A stretch of DNA of 35,991 nucleotides, taken from positions 1 to 35,991 of the forward strand of contig DAOTUD010000196.1 in NCBI GenBank assembly GCA_034437275.1, in the 5' to 3' direction. Made by a program: the position numbers and the translations under genes. Of this stretch, positions 6,606-14,400 are shown piece by piece; the stretch's first letter is position 1, and the number at the start of each line of letters is the position of its first letter. Under the pieces are notes generated by a model. It ran no database searches. It was not told the DNA's origin and saw only the letters and a list, made by a program, of their open reading frames with translations. This DNA comes from TC-15 sp034437275 (GTDB taxonomy: Bacteria > Chloroflexota > Anaerolineae > Aggregatilineales > Aggregatilineaceae).

Positions 6606-8218
6606 CACGATGAGGCCACCCCCAGTAATGGCAATTCCTGGGTTGCCGGGGCTTCCACCGGCAGCGCAAACGTGAAGACCGAGCCGTCGTTTTCGGTGCT
6701 GCGTACCCAGATACGCCCGCCATGCGCTTCGACGGCCAGCTTGCAAAACGCCAGCCCCAGCCCGACGCCCTGGGGCATGTTGCGCTGTTTGACCCGCGCG
6801 AATTTGTCGAAGATCGTCGCCTGGGCTTCGGACGGGATGCCGGGGCCAGTATCTTGGATGCGCACGTACACTTCGGTGCCGCTGGTCGCGGTGCTGATGG
6901 TGACGATCCCGTTTTCCGGCGTGTACTTGATCGCGTTGTCCAACAGGTTCACGATCACACGCTGGATCATTTCGTCGTCAATGTACAGCAGCGGCAAATC
7001 CTCGGCCAGCACAAACCGCAGCCGGATATTTTTGTCCTCGGCCAGTGGTTTCACCTGTTCGACGCTGTTGTGAATCAACGTGTCGAGCTGCGTGTTGTTG
7101 CGGGTGATGAGTTTGCGTCCTTCTTCCAGGTATTGCACGTCGAGCAGCGCGTCGATCATACGCCGGGCGGCGGCTTCGCTGCGCGCGGCCACCTCCAACA
7201 GTTTCTTGACGTTGGTGTTGGGATGGTCAGCTAACAGCTTGCCAAGCGCCTGAATGCTGGTGTGGACGTTGCCCAGCGGGCCGCGCATATCGTGGTACAC
7301 CATCGCGCTCAGATCGCGGCGGAGCTGTTCCAGCGTGATCTGCGAGGTCATGTCATGTTCGATCCACTGGATGCGGTCGTCCTCGGTGTCCCAATTCAGC
7401 CGCCGTGCATAGACCTGCACCGGTCGATTCTGCCCGTCTTTGGTCCACACTACCGAGCGAAACCGGACTTCCAGGCCGCGCTTGAGATGTTCGAAGCGGT
7501 CGTTGGCGATGGGGCCGGTGCCCATGCGATGTACCGTTGAGATATTGGATTGCAGCAGTTCTTCGGGTTCGTAGCCCAGGAATTCGCACGCCCGGCGGTT
7601 GACGGTCTGGATGTTGCCTTGCAGGTCGGTGATGATGATCGGCACGATGGCGTCATCAAACAGCGTCGCGTAGCGGCGTTCGGCCTGGCGCGCGGTGTTG
7701 AGCAGCAGCGTATTGGTCAGGGCTGCCGCGCCCAGTTCGCTGATCGCACTGGTCAGGTGGACCGCGTCGGCGGTGAAGTAGCTGGTCGCCGGGTGCGTCA
7801 GCGTCATCACGCCCACGACATCGCCGGAGTGAATGAGGGGCACACACAGCGCGGACCCCTCTTGCGGGGAGAACGGCTCGTCGGGCAGCGGCAGCCACAG
7901 CGAGTTTTTGGTGATGTCGTTGATGATCACGGTGCGGTAGTTGTGCAGCACAAAGCCCACCAGGCCATCGTGCAGCACTTTTTCGAGCACCGGCCAGGGG
8001 TCGGCCTCGCCGCCACCGATGGCATACACCGCTTGCATTTCTTGCTGCTTGAAGGCGATGATGCTGGCCTGGGGCGTGCCCAACGCTTCCGCAGTGGCAT
8101 TCAACACCCGCTGCAGCACGTCAATCGGACGTAGTTCGGCATTCAGTTCTCGCACCAGGCGGTAAATCAGGGCAAGACGTAATGTTTCGCTCAGTCTGGC
8201 TTGAGGGAGTGCACTCAT
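6605..8218 (-). CDS. GAF-PAS sensor histidine kinase, soluble
   Basis: A 537-residue histidine kinase without membrane helices. A GAF domain (about 30-170) and a PAS domain (about 180-290) precede HisKA with phospho-acceptor His309 in YHDMRGPL. The HATPase domain has N-box NLLDNAIKY (424-432), G1 DTGPGIP (456-462) and G2 GVGLGLA (484-490). The ATG at 8218 is preferred to the TTG one codon upstream because of GAGG 6-7 nt before. No response regulator lies next to it, so it is an orphan kinase or acts through a distant partner. The ligand of the GAF domain is unknown. The lipoprotein gene downstream overlaps by one base. Confidence 0.93.
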   Translation of the reverse strand: MSALPQARLSETLRLALIYRLVRELNAELRPIDVLQRVLNATAEALGTPQASIIAFKQQEMQAVYAIGGGEADPWPVLEKVLHDGLVGFVLHNYRTVIINDITKNSLWLPLPDEPFSPQEGSALCVPLIHSGDVVGVMTLTHPATSYFTADAVHLTSAISELGAAALTNTLLLNTARQAERRYATLFDDAIVPIIITDLQGNIQTVNRRACEFLGYEPEELLQSNISTVHRMGTGPIANDRFEHLKRGLEVRFRSVVWTKDGQNRPVQVYARRLNWDTEDDRIQWIEHDMTSQITLEQLRRDLSAMVYHDMRGPLGNVHTSIQALGKLLADHPNTNVKKLLEVAARSEAAARRMIDALLDVQYLEEGRKLITRNNTQLDTLIHNSVEQVKPLAEDKNIRLRFVLAEDLPLLYIDDEMIQRVIVNLLDNAIKYTPENGIVTISTATSGTEVYVRIQDTGPGIPSEAQATIFDKFARVKQRNMPQGVGLGLAFCKLAVEAHGGRIWVRSTENDGSVFTFALPVEAPATQELPLLGVASS

Positions 8219-8288
8219 CAAGACCTCGCTTCAGGCGTTGGTCACATACCGTGCATACTGTGTCTTATTTTAACACACCGTTGATTGT

Positions 8289-8960
8289 CTACGGTTTTAC
8301 TGGCCGCCGCAAATAGCGGACCGGCGCGGGTTCCAGGCTTTTACGAACGCCATCGATCACGATCTGCCGGGCTTCGATGTCGTGTTGAAAGTCCATTTCG
8401 TTGGCGGCGACGATCAGCACCGGGCAGCTATCCCAGCGCTCGATCCATTCGTTGTACAGGGTGTTGAGCCGTTGCAAATAGTCGGGCGAAATATCGCGCT
8501 CGAAGTCGCGCCCGCGCAGCTTGATGCGGGTGAGCAGCGTATCGACGTTGGCTTTCAGATACACCAGCAGATCGGGCGGCGGCAGAAACGACCGGACGCC
8601 TTCGTACAGGTCCTGGTAGGCCTGGTAATCGCGGGTGGACATGTGCTTGTGATCGTGAAGATTGTGGGCGAAGATTTCGGCGTCTTCGTACACGCTGCGG
8701 TCCTGTACGACCGACCCGGGATGGTCGACCAGTTGGCGATGGTGCTGCAAGCGTCGCGACAGGAAGAAGACCTGCGAGTGAAAGCTCCAGCGCTGCATAT
8801 CGGCGTAGAAATCGGCTAGATACGGGTTTTCGTCGACCGCCTCATAGAACGGTTTCCAGCCGAACTCTTTGGCCAGAATGCTGGTCAACGTCGACTTGCC
8901 CACGCCGATGTTCCCGGCAATGGCCACGAAATGTTTGTCGCGCGGGGTGGGCCGGATCAT
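8289..8960 (-). CDS. Deoxynucleoside kinase (dCK/dAK-like)
   Basis: A 223-residue cytosolic kinase that phosphorylates deoxynucleosides in salvage. P-loop GNIGVGKST lies at 16-24. The DRS motif (D87-R88-S89 in DRSVYEDAEIFA) and the lid region RIKLRGRDFERDISPDYL place it in the dNK family. The DRSVYED form resembles Bacillus Dck rather than Dgk. It overlaps the upstream dNK-MazG gene by 4 nt (ATGA), so translation is coupled. Bacillus also keeps dgk and dck side by side, which supports paired purine and pyrimidine/adenine deoxynucleoside salvage. Exact base specificity cannot be read from the sequence. Confidence 0.9.
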   Translation of the reverse strand: MIRPTPRDKHFVAIAGNIGVGKSTLTSILAKEFGWKPFYEAVDENPYLADFYADMQRWSFHSQVFFLSRRLQHHRQLVDHPGSVVQDRSVYEDAEIFAHNLHDHKHMSTRDYQAYQDLYEGVRSFLPPPDLLVYLKANVDTLLTRIKLRGRDFERDISPDYLQRLNTLYNEWIERWDSCPVLIVAANEMDFQHDIEARQIVIDGVRKSLEPAPVRYLRRPVKP

Positions 8961-9976
8961 GCGTCGTCCCCTTTCGAGATGTGCGCCCAGTGCCGCGAAC
9001 GGTTGGTGTGCATTTTCTCCAGGTACGCTTCTTCGAGATCCACGCCGGCGTAGTTGGCGAGCTTCAGCACGTAAGCCAGCACATCGGCCAATTCCTCGCG
9101 TACCGTGGGTAACGTCGCGTCGGATTGGCCGGTGGTGGTGGCTAACCAGCGTTGGGCAAAGGCTTTCGCCAGCTCGCCGATCTCCTCTTGCAGCAGCATA
9201 AAATTGAAGTAGGGATCGGTGGGAAACTGCTTGTCACGGTCGAGTTGATCGTGAAATCGCTGGAAGTCCGCCAACCGGCGCGCGGTGTGCTCCAATGGCT
9301 GCGGCTGCTCGGGTGGGGGCACGACCGGCGGCGTTTCGTCCTTCAGGCCGGGCAGCGGAGGCTGGCGTGGCCCTTCGCCCAACATGCCCCGGATGCGGGT
9401 CAAGATATCGTCGCGGTGTTCAGGATATTCCACAAAATCGATATCGTTGGTGTCGACGGTCAGCACCGGGGCCGTTTCGTAGTTTGCGAAAAACGACTCG
9501 TAGGCCATGCGCAGCCGGTCGATGTACTGCGGGTCCATGTTGCGCTCGTAGGGCCGGTCGCGCCGCGTGATGCGCGTCATGAGCGTATCCGTGTTGGCCT
9601 TCAGGAAGACCACCAGATCGGGCGGCACGATGTTTTCGGCCAACGCCTCGTGCACGCTGTAATAGGTGTCCAACTCGTCACCATCCAGGTTGACCTGGGC
9701 GAACAAACGGTCCTTCTCAAACATGTAGTCGCTGGTCAGCGGACGTGGGATGCTTGCCAGTTGGCGCTGCTGGTGGTAGCGGCTGAGCAAAAAGAATATC
9801 TGGGTTTGGAAAGCATAGCGGGCGCGGTCGGTGTAGAAATCGGAGAGAAACGGGTTTTCTTCGAAGACCTCCAGCACGAGCTGGCCGCCGATGGCTTTTT
9901 GTAACATACGCGCAAGCGTGGTTTTGCCAACCCCGATTACACCTTCGATCGTAATATAGGCTTGCAATGGTTCCAT
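8957..9976 (-). CDS. Deoxynucleoside kinase (Dgk-like) fused to MazG-type nucleotide pyrophosphohydrolase
   Basis: A 339-residue fusion. Residues 1 to about 200 form a deoxynucleoside kinase with P-loop GVIGVGKTT (12-20). The lid is RITRRDRPYERNMDPQYI. The DRS segment is replaced by SDYMFEKDRLFAQ, as in Bacillus Dgk (ADYHIYKN type). A Pro-rich linker (about 203-228) leads to an all-alpha NTP pyrophosphohydrolase domain (about 232-325). Its metal-binding signature is E265xxE268 and E295xxD298, in QEEIGELAKAF and EELADVLAYV. MazG-like domains hydrolyse (d)NTPs to (d)NMP plus PPi. No clear Shine-Dalgarno precedes the ATG. It is the first gene of a two-gene operon with the dCK-like kinase. Confidence 0.9.
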   Translation of the reverse strand: MEPLQAYITIEGVIGVGKTTLARMLQKAIGGQLVLEVFEENPFLSDFYTDRARYAFQTQIFFLLSRYHQQRQLASIPRPLTSDYMFEKDRLFAQVNLDGDELDTYYSVHEALAENIVPPDLVVFLKANTDTLMTRITRRDRPYERNMDPQYIDRLRMAYESFFANYETAPVLTVDTNDIDFVEYPEHRDDILTRIRGMLGEGPRQPPLPGLKDETPPVVPPPEQPQPLEHTARRLADFQRFHDQLDRDKQFPTDPYFNFMLLQEEIGELAKAFAQRWLATTTGQSDATLPTVREELADVLAYVLKLANYAGVDLEEAYLEKMHTNRSRHWAHISKGDDA

Positions 9977-10015
9977 TTTGACAGTCCGACTGTGTGTAAG
10001 ATTGGGCTACGCTCG

Positions 10016-10043
10016 AGTATACGCAACCTGTCCAGAAAGGCAA
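10016..10043 (-). promoter_or_regulatory. Putative sigma70 promoter for the dNK operon
   Basis: On the minus strand TTGCCT (10038-10043) and TATACT (10016-10021) are separated by 16 nt. They lie about 40 nt upstream of the dNK-MazG start. Confidence 0.55.
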
Positions 10044-10095
10044 AGGCTGGGTTACAATCTAATGATAAAGCAAGGGGAGATTTTGTAGAAAGTGT

Positions 10096-10686
10096 ATGAT
10101 GTCTCAATGGTTTAAAGCCGGGATGGTGGTGCTGGTGTTGGCCCTGGCGGGATGTTCGCTGACCACGACCCGCATCACGGTTACAGCGACTCCGTCGCCT
10201 ACCAACGTTACCGGGCCAACCGCGCGGCCAACGTCCACCGCCGCCCCGCCGGTGCAGCCGGACCTGACGCCGACGCTCGCCGCGTCGACCGGCCCGTATG
10301 CGGACGCGGTCGGGCTGCTGGATGATGTGTGTTTCGAGTATTTGCACAGCCTGGGGGGGCGGACGTGGGTGTGGGAGTCATCCGCCGAGCTTGACGCTTT
10401 TTACGATCAGGCGGAGGAGGTCTGCGGGCGCACGATCACGCGTGGCACGTTTGCGTTTGACGGAGAGGTGCTGGTCGGGGCGGTCAGCCTGGCGACCGGG
10501 TGCGATGCGGCGCACCAGTTCCTCGACCTGCGCACCGACGACGCGCAGGCCACGCAGACGCTCGTGCTGCGGTTCGTCGTCCAGCCGGGCTGTCCCTACG
10601 AACTGGTGCAGCTGCTGCTGATCGCGGTGCCACACCCGCCCACAGATTATGAGCTGGCGGTCGAGGTGGTCCGGGACCCGGATTGA
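10096..10686 (+). CDS. Small lipoprotein of unknown function
   Basis: A 196-residue predicted lipoprotein. The signal peptide ends in lipobox LALAGC (Cys20) and a Thr/Pro/Ala-rich linker (about 25-65) follows. A compact domain (about 66-196) has four cysteines (in VCFEYL, EVCGRT, TGCDAAH and PGCPYEL) that could form two disulfides. No family is recognised. Two ATGs in tandem (10096 and 10099) are possible starts. The nearest purine-rich stretch, GGGGAG, is about 17 nt upstream, so the ribosome site is weak. It is divergent from the dNK operon. Confidence 0.7.
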   Translation: MMSQWFKAGMVVLVLALAGCSLTTTRITVTATPSPTNVTGPTARPTSTAAPPVQPDLTPTLAASTGPYADAVGLLDDVCFEYLHSLGGRTWVWESSAELDAFYDQAEEVCGRTITRGTFAFDGEVLVGAVSLATGCDAAHQFLDLRTDDAQATQTLVLRFVVQPGCPYELVQLLLIAVPHPPTDYELAVEVVRDPD

Positions 10687-10712
10687 TCTGGGACCACAGT
10701 CGCGCATATAAT
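10683..10712 (+). promoter_or_regulatory. Putative promoter for the sugar isomerase gene
   Basis: TTGATC (10683-10688) and a perfect TATAAT (10707-10712) are 18 nt apart, overlapping the stop codon of the preceding lipoprotein gene. The isomerase ATG is 39 nt downstream of the -10 box. Confidence 0.6.
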
Positions 10713-10750
10713 CGGGGGTATGAGCCACATCATTGGGGGGAGAACATCCG

Positions 10751-11578
10751 ATGCAGATTGCCTGCCATGCCTGGGCCTTCAATAACCTGCCGCTTGAACA
10801 GGCCGCCGGAACGATTGCCCGGCTGGGGTTCCGCTACATTGATCTGGGGTCGGGGCCGCATCTGGATGTCGAACACGCCGCCGCCCAACCGGACGCTGAA
10901 GCCGGGAAGATCCGCCAACTGCTGGACCGCTTCAACCTGACGCTGACCGACCTGTACCTGTTGCTGCCGCACATCAACGCCCCGAATCCAGCCCAACGCC
11001 GGGTGCAGTTGGCGTTGTTCGCGCGGCTGGTGCCGTTTGCGGTCGAGTTGGGGACGCCGGGCATTACCATCTCGCCGGGCATTATCCAGCGAGATGGGGC
11101 CGAGCACAGCCTGGCGCGCGCGGTGCCGGCGCTGCTGCAGATGCTCCAGGCCGCCGAAGACACCGACCTGCGCATTTCGTTCGAGCCGCACATGGACTCG
11201 GTCGCCCAATCCCCCGAGCAGGCGCTGCTGCTGTTGGAGGCAGTCCCCGGCCTGAGCGTCACGCTGGATTACGCGCATTTTGTGTGCCAGGGGATCGTGC
11301 GGCGCGAGGTCGAGCCGCTGCTGGAGCATGTCGCGCATGTGCACGTCCGGCAGGCGCAGCGCGGCGCGTTGCAGTCCGCCTACGAGGACGGCACGATCAA
11401 CCTGACGCAGCTGGTCGAAGACCTGCACACCAGGGGCTACCGCGACACCTTGACGGTTGAATACATGACCATGTTCGGCTGGCACAATATGCGGCAGGTC
11501 AACATCGGACAGGAGACGGTGCGCACCCGCGACGCGCTGCGCGCGATTCGGGCGCGGCTGGAGTCGGCAGCCTGGTAG
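10751..11578 (+). CDS. Sugar phosphate isomerase/epimerase (AP endonuclease family 2 fold)
   Basis: A 275-residue TIM-barrel protein of the xylose isomerase-like superfamily, which isomerises or epimerises sugars or inositols with a divalent metal. Likely metal ligands are the Glu in SFEPHMDS, Asp and His in TLDYAHF, His in AHVHVRQA and the late Glu in TVEYMTMFG. These match the Glu-Asp-His-Glu set of the family. The ATG at 10751 is chosen because GGGGGGAG (10735-10742) lies 8 nt upstream; a TTG at 10733 is less likely. An intrinsic terminator follows, so it is probably monocistronic. The exact substrate is not readable. Confidence 0.85.
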   Translation: MQIACHAWAFNNLPLEQAAGTIARLGFRYIDLGSGPHLDVEHAAAQPDAEAGKIRQLLDRFNLTLTDLYLLLPHINAPNPAQRRVQLALFARLVPFAVELGTPGITISPGIIQRDGAEHSLARAVPALLQMLQAAEDTDLRISFEPHMDSVAQSPEQALLLLEAVPGLSVTLDYAHFVCQGIVRREVEPLLEHVAHVHVRQAQRGALQSAYEDGTINLTQLVEDLHTRGYRDTLTVEYMTMFGWHNMRQVNIGQETVRTRDALRAIRARLESAAW

Positions 11579-11603
11579 CATTTTTCCCTCACCAGGCGTT
11601 TGC

Positions 11604-11631
11604 AAACGCTGGCCACAGGCTGGCGTTTTTT
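11604..11631 (+). terminator. Intrinsic terminator after the sugar isomerase gene
   Basis: AAACGCTGGCC (11604-11614) pairs with GGCTGGCGTTT (11618-11628), 11 bp including two G-U pairs, with a 3-nt loop and a T-run ending at 11631. It is 25 nt after the stop codon. Confidence 0.9.
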
Positions 11632-11640
11632 GATTCCGCA

Positions 11641-11665
11641 CCGGTTGTCCGGTTTTTGTCCGGTT
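11641..11665 (+). repeat. Three direct CCGGTT repeats
   Basis: CCGGTT occurs at 11641-11646, 11649-11654 and 11660-11665, the last two as GTCCGGTT. Steps are 8 and 11 nt, the second close to one DNA turn. This could be a binding site ahead of the secreted-peptide gene, or chance. Confidence 0.35.
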
Positions 11666-11711
11666 GATGGTACCTGGGCTATCGAGTTCTCCGCCTGTGT
11701 TCGGGCATGCT

Positions 11712-11739
11712 GAAACTGATGACGCGCGTCATCAGTTTC
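11712..11739. repeat. 28-bp perfect palindrome
   Basis: GAAACTGATGACGC (11712-11725) is followed immediately by its exact reverse complement (11726-11739). It lies 54 nt upstream of the small secreted-peptide gene. As DNA it could be a dimeric regulator site; as RNA it would make a very stable hairpin. There is no U-tract in either direction. Confidence 0.85.
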
Positions 11740-11750
11740 GACAGCCAGCA

Positions 11751-11767
11751 CGCTCCTGCCAGGAGCG
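11751..11767. repeat. 17-bp perfect palindrome
   Basis: CGCTCCTG (11751-11758) and CAGGAGCG (11760-11767) are separated by a single C. It lies 11 nt after the 28-bp palindrome and just before the Shine-Dalgarno (11782-11787) of the peptide gene. Confidence 0.8.
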
Positions 11768-11793
11768 CTGCCTGAACACATGAGGAGAAAACG

Positions 11794-11994
11794 ATGTCCA
11801 AGCGCCATATCATTCTGTTCGCCCTGGCCGTATTGTTCGCGTTGTCGGTGGTGGCCTTCGCGGCTATGCCGGAAGCTGCGTCCCCCGCTGCCCCGGCGGA
11901 TGACGACAACTTCGCGTCGCTCGAATTTGAGATCAAGCAACTTGATCACCCGGACTGCCCTGGCCCGACCGAGCCGGGCTGCGGCGGCACATAA
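11794..11994 (+). CDS. Small secreted peptide, 66 residues
   Basis: A start with strong GAGGAG (11782-11787) 6 nt upstream. A short basic tip (MSKR), a hydrophobic core (about 5-23) and an AFA-type signal peptidase site are followed by a mature segment of roughly 40 residues. That segment is acidic in the middle (ADDDNFASLEFE) and ends DCPGPTEPGCGGT, with two Cys that could pair. No homologous family is recognised. It stands alone between an intrinsic terminator and a convergent aldehyde dehydrogenase gene, framed by strong inverted repeats. It could be a cell-surface peptide, a signal or the precursor of a processed product; the sequence does not decide. Confidence 0.65.
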   Translation: MSKRHIILFALAVLFALSVVAFAAMPEAASPAAPADDDNFASLEFEIKQLDHPDCPGPTEPGCGGT

Positions 11995-12044
11995 CATGAC
12001 ACATTCCGATGGGTAAGCGTTATCCAGGGTGGGGACCTTGGGGA

Positions 12045-12079
12045 GCGAAGAGCAGGTGAGCAGCCCGCTCTTCGCACCT
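12045..12079 (+). other. Hairpin with possible pseudoknot after the peptide gene
   Basis: GCGAAGAGC (12045-12053) pairs perfectly with GCTCTTCGC (12067-12075). The loop begins AGGTG (12054-12058), which is complementary to CACCT (12075-12079) just after the stem. That gives an H-type pseudoknot or two competing folds. An outer GGGT/ACCC pairing may also exist. No U-tract follows. Confidence 0.5.
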
Positions 12080-12141
12080 GACCCTATTCTACATCATATG
12101 GAGATTCATCAATGTCACGAAAAATCATCACGGCCAACAAT

Positions 12142-12173
12142 CTCAGGCAGCCCGTTTCGGTGAGCTGCCTGAG
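12142..12173. other. Perfect 10-bp hairpin between convergent genes
   Basis: CTCAGGCAGC (12142-12151) and GCTGCCTGAG (12164-12173) enclose a 12-nt loop, 31 nt beyond the end of the aldehyde dehydrogenase gene. The tails are only weakly T-rich, so it is at best a bidirectional weak terminator. Confidence 0.5.
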
Positions 12174-12203
12174 TGTATTGGTGACGGTGCGGATGGGGCG
12201 TGT

Positions 12204-13658
12204 TTAGCGCGGCGTGCGGTACCGGTAGCGGACGTGTTTCACCTCCATGAAGCTGTCCAGCCCCGGCTGGCCAAGCTCGCGCCCAATGCCGCTTTGTTTC
12301 ATGCCGCCGAACGGCCCGCGAATGTCGGTGATATCGTTGACGTTGATACCCACGCCGCCCGCCCGTATTTTCTTGGCCGCATAGTACGCTTTGTCCAGGT
12401 CCTGCGTGTACACGTAGGCAGCCAGCCCATACGGGGTGTCGTTCGCCATGTCGATGCCTTCCTCCAGGCTGTCGAACATCGCGATGGGCGCCAGCGGGCC
12501 GAACGTTTCTTCGCGCATCACGCGCATCTCGCGGTGCACATTGGTGAGCACGGTCGGGCGGTAAAAATAGCCATTGGCGTATTCCGGCCCGTCGGGAGCC
12601 TTGCCGCCGGTGCGGATCTCGGCTCCCTGTTCGACCGCGTCTTCAACATGTGACAGCACGGTCTCCAGCCCGGCCTGGTTGATCATCGGCCCCATGTCGG
12701 CCTCCGGCTCGGCGATGCCATCCGCCGTCACGTGCAGCTTGCTCGCAGCGTCGGTGAAGCGTTCTGCGAATTCCTCAAACAGCGATCGGTGCACAAAAAT
12801 CCGGTTGACACTGATGCAGATCTGCCCGGTGTGCGAAAAGGACCGGCGCAGGGCTTCCGGCACCGCGATATCCAGGTCGGCATCATCGCATACCACGAAG
12901 GGCGCGCTGCCGCCTAGCTCCAGGGTCAGCGCCTTGAGCTGGTTCGACGCGCGCTCAGCGATCCACAGGCCGGTGGCGGTGGAGCCGGTGAAGGCGATCT
13001 TGCGGCTGAGCGGATTGGTCACCATCTCCGCGCCGACGGTGCGCCCTGGCCCGGTGACAATGTTCAAGACACCGGGCGGAATCCCGGCCTCGACAAAGGC
13101 CCGCACGAACAGCGACGCGGCCAGGGGGGCTTCGCTGGGCGGTTTAATGACAAATGTGCAGCCGGCGGCCAACCCCGGCCCCAGCTTCCAGGACAGCAGG
13201 TCCACCGGGAAGTTCCAGGGCGTGATCGCGGCCACCACCCCCAGCGGCTGCTTGAGCACGAAGCTGTGCGTGGAGCCTAAGTCCCCGGCGAAATGTGTGC
13301 CCTCCTGCCGCCGCCCTTCCTCGGCGTAATAGTCGATGACATCCGCGCTGAAGCGGTTTTCCTTGCGGGAGTCCTTCAGCGGCTTGCCATGCTCCAGCGT
13401 GAGGGTGCGGTTGGCTTCGTCAAGATTCTGGCGGAAGATGTCCATCGCGTCGTGCATCAGCTGCGCGCGTTCGCGGGCCGATAAGCCCGCCCAGACCGGG
13501 AAAGCGTCGGTTGCGGCTTGCAGCGCGTCCTGCACATCCTCGGTCGTCGCTTTGGAAATGTGCTGGATGACTTCCCCGTTCGCCGGGTTGATCACCGGCA
13601 TTGTTTCTCCGTTGGCACTGCTTTTCCATTCACCGTTGATCAAAAGTGTTTCAACCAT
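12204..13658 (-). CDS. NAD(P)-dependent aldehyde dehydrogenase
   Basis: A 484-residue ALDH-superfamily enzyme oxidising an aldehyde to an acid. Key residues are Asn149 in TPWNFP, Lys172 in VIKPPSE, the general base Glu247 in LELGGSAP and the nucleophile Cys281 in GQICISVNR. The pattern is nearest the succinate-semialdehyde/lactaldehyde group, but the substrate is uncertain. The ATG at 13658 begins 7 nt after the nucleoside phosphorylase stop; a TTG at 13679 would overlap that gene. As the last gene of the nucleoside operon it may oxidise an aldehyde arising from pentose breakdown. It converges on the secreted-peptide region. Confidence 0.92.
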   Translation of the reverse strand: MVETLLINGEWKSSANGETMPVINPANGEVIQHISKATTEDVQDALQAATDAFPVWAGLSARERAQLMHDAMDIFRQNLDEANRTLTLEHGKPLKDSRKENRFSADVIDYYAEEGRRQEGTHFAGDLGSTHSFVLKQPLGVVAAITPWNFPVDLLSWKLGPGLAAGCTFVIKPPSEAPLAASLFVRAFVEAGIPPGVLNIVTGPGRTVGAEMVTNPLSRKIAFTGSTATGLWIAERASNQLKALTLELGGSAPFVVCDDADLDIAVPEALRRSFSHTGQICISVNRIFVHRSLFEEFAERFTDAASKLHVTADGIAEPEADMGPMINQAGLETVLSHVEDAVEQGAEIRTGGKAPDGPEYANGYFYRPTVLTNVHREMRVMREETFGPLAPIAMFDSLEEGIDMANDTPYGLAAYVYTQDLDKAYYAAKKIRAGGVGINVNDITDIRGPFGGMKQSGIGRELGQPGLDSFMEVKHVRYRYRTPR

Positions 13659-13665
13659 CACGTTG

Positions 13666-14400
13666 TCATTTGCTCCCAAAGGCTACCAGGCCATCCAGGG
13701 CGGCACGTACCATGCGCTCGTCAAGCTGGGTGCGCCTGTCTGTGTCCAGATGTGTGTGGGGTTCGGCTTTGACTGTGATCAGGCACATTGCCGCAGTGGC
13801 AATCGCGCGGACCGTCCCCATCACGAAAATGAGTGAAGTTTCCATGTCCATGCTCAAGATGCCTGCCTGTTCGTGCTGCGCCAGGTCGAGGCTGCCCTGG
13901 CCGATCAGCGAGGCGGCCATGTCGGGGTAGAAAGCATCGTGAGTGGCGGTTGGTCCCAGGCTTACCTCAAGCTGAGCTTGCCATCCCGCCTCGGCCAGCG
14001 CGTGGACCAGTCCCCAGTCGGGCAGCGCCGGATAGGTGACGGGCAGATAGTGGCGTGAGGTGCCCTCAAAGCGCGCGGCCCCGGTCGGCAGTACGACGCT
14101 GCCCAGCGTCGCGTTAATCCCCATCATGGTGCCGACCCGCACGATCGCTTTGGCCCCCAGTTGGGCCAGTTCCTCCATCGCGATCGCGGTCGAGGGGGCG
14201 CCGATGCCCCCCGACACCACCGATACGCCGACGCCCCGGTAGGTGCCGCTGGCCACGGAAAACTCGCGGTTGACGCTAACCGTCTGGGCATCGTCCAGCA
14301 GGGCGGCCACACGCTCGACGCGCGCGGGATCGCCCGAAAGCAATATGAGGGGCTTAACATCGCCAGGTTTACATTTCAAATACAGCGTTTCATCAGTCAT
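13666..14400 (-). CDS. Nucleoside phosphorylase (uridine phosphorylase-like, NP-I family)
   Basis: A 244-residue phosphorylase that splits a ribonucleoside with phosphate to base plus ribose 1-phosphate. Family motifs are the phosphate loop LSGDPARVERV, GGIGAPSTAIAMEEL (uridine-phosphorylase form), IVRVGTMMGI, and SMDMETS containing the ribose-binding Glu. The ATG at 14400 follows GGGGGGAAGC and overlaps the 3' end of the upstream PfkB kinase gene by 8 nt, so translation is probably coupled. Transporter, kinase and hydrolase neighbours point to catabolism of imported nucleosides. The base specificity is not decidable here. Confidence 0.9.
   Translation of the reverse strand: MTDETLYLKCKPGDVKPLILLSGDPARVERVAALLDDAQTVSVNREFSVASGTYRGVGVSVVSGGIGAPSTAIAMEELAQLGAKAIVRVGTMMGINATLGSVVLPTGAARFEGTSRHYLPVTYPALPDWGLVHALAEAGWQAQLEVSLGPTATHDAFYPDMAASLIGQGSLDLAQHEQAGILSMDMETSLIFVMGTVRAIATAAMCLITVKAEPHTHLDTDRRTQLDERMVRAALDGLVAFGSK

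Noticed and set aside
5598..7073. 491-codon + strand frame opposite the lipoprotein and histidine kinase genes
   Set aside because: Low-complexity Gly/Arg translation typical of an antisense shadow. Both minus-strand genes have clear domains.
11712..11767. Mobile element ends or attachment site
   Set aside because: The palindromes are not paired as terminal repeats of an element, no transposase or integrase is near, and no target duplication is visible.
12112..12207. 31-codon ORF with GGAGA upstream
   Set aside because: It contains a perfect hairpin and ends inside the convergent aldehyde dehydrogenase stop. The peptide has no distinctive features, and a second ATG in another frame competes.
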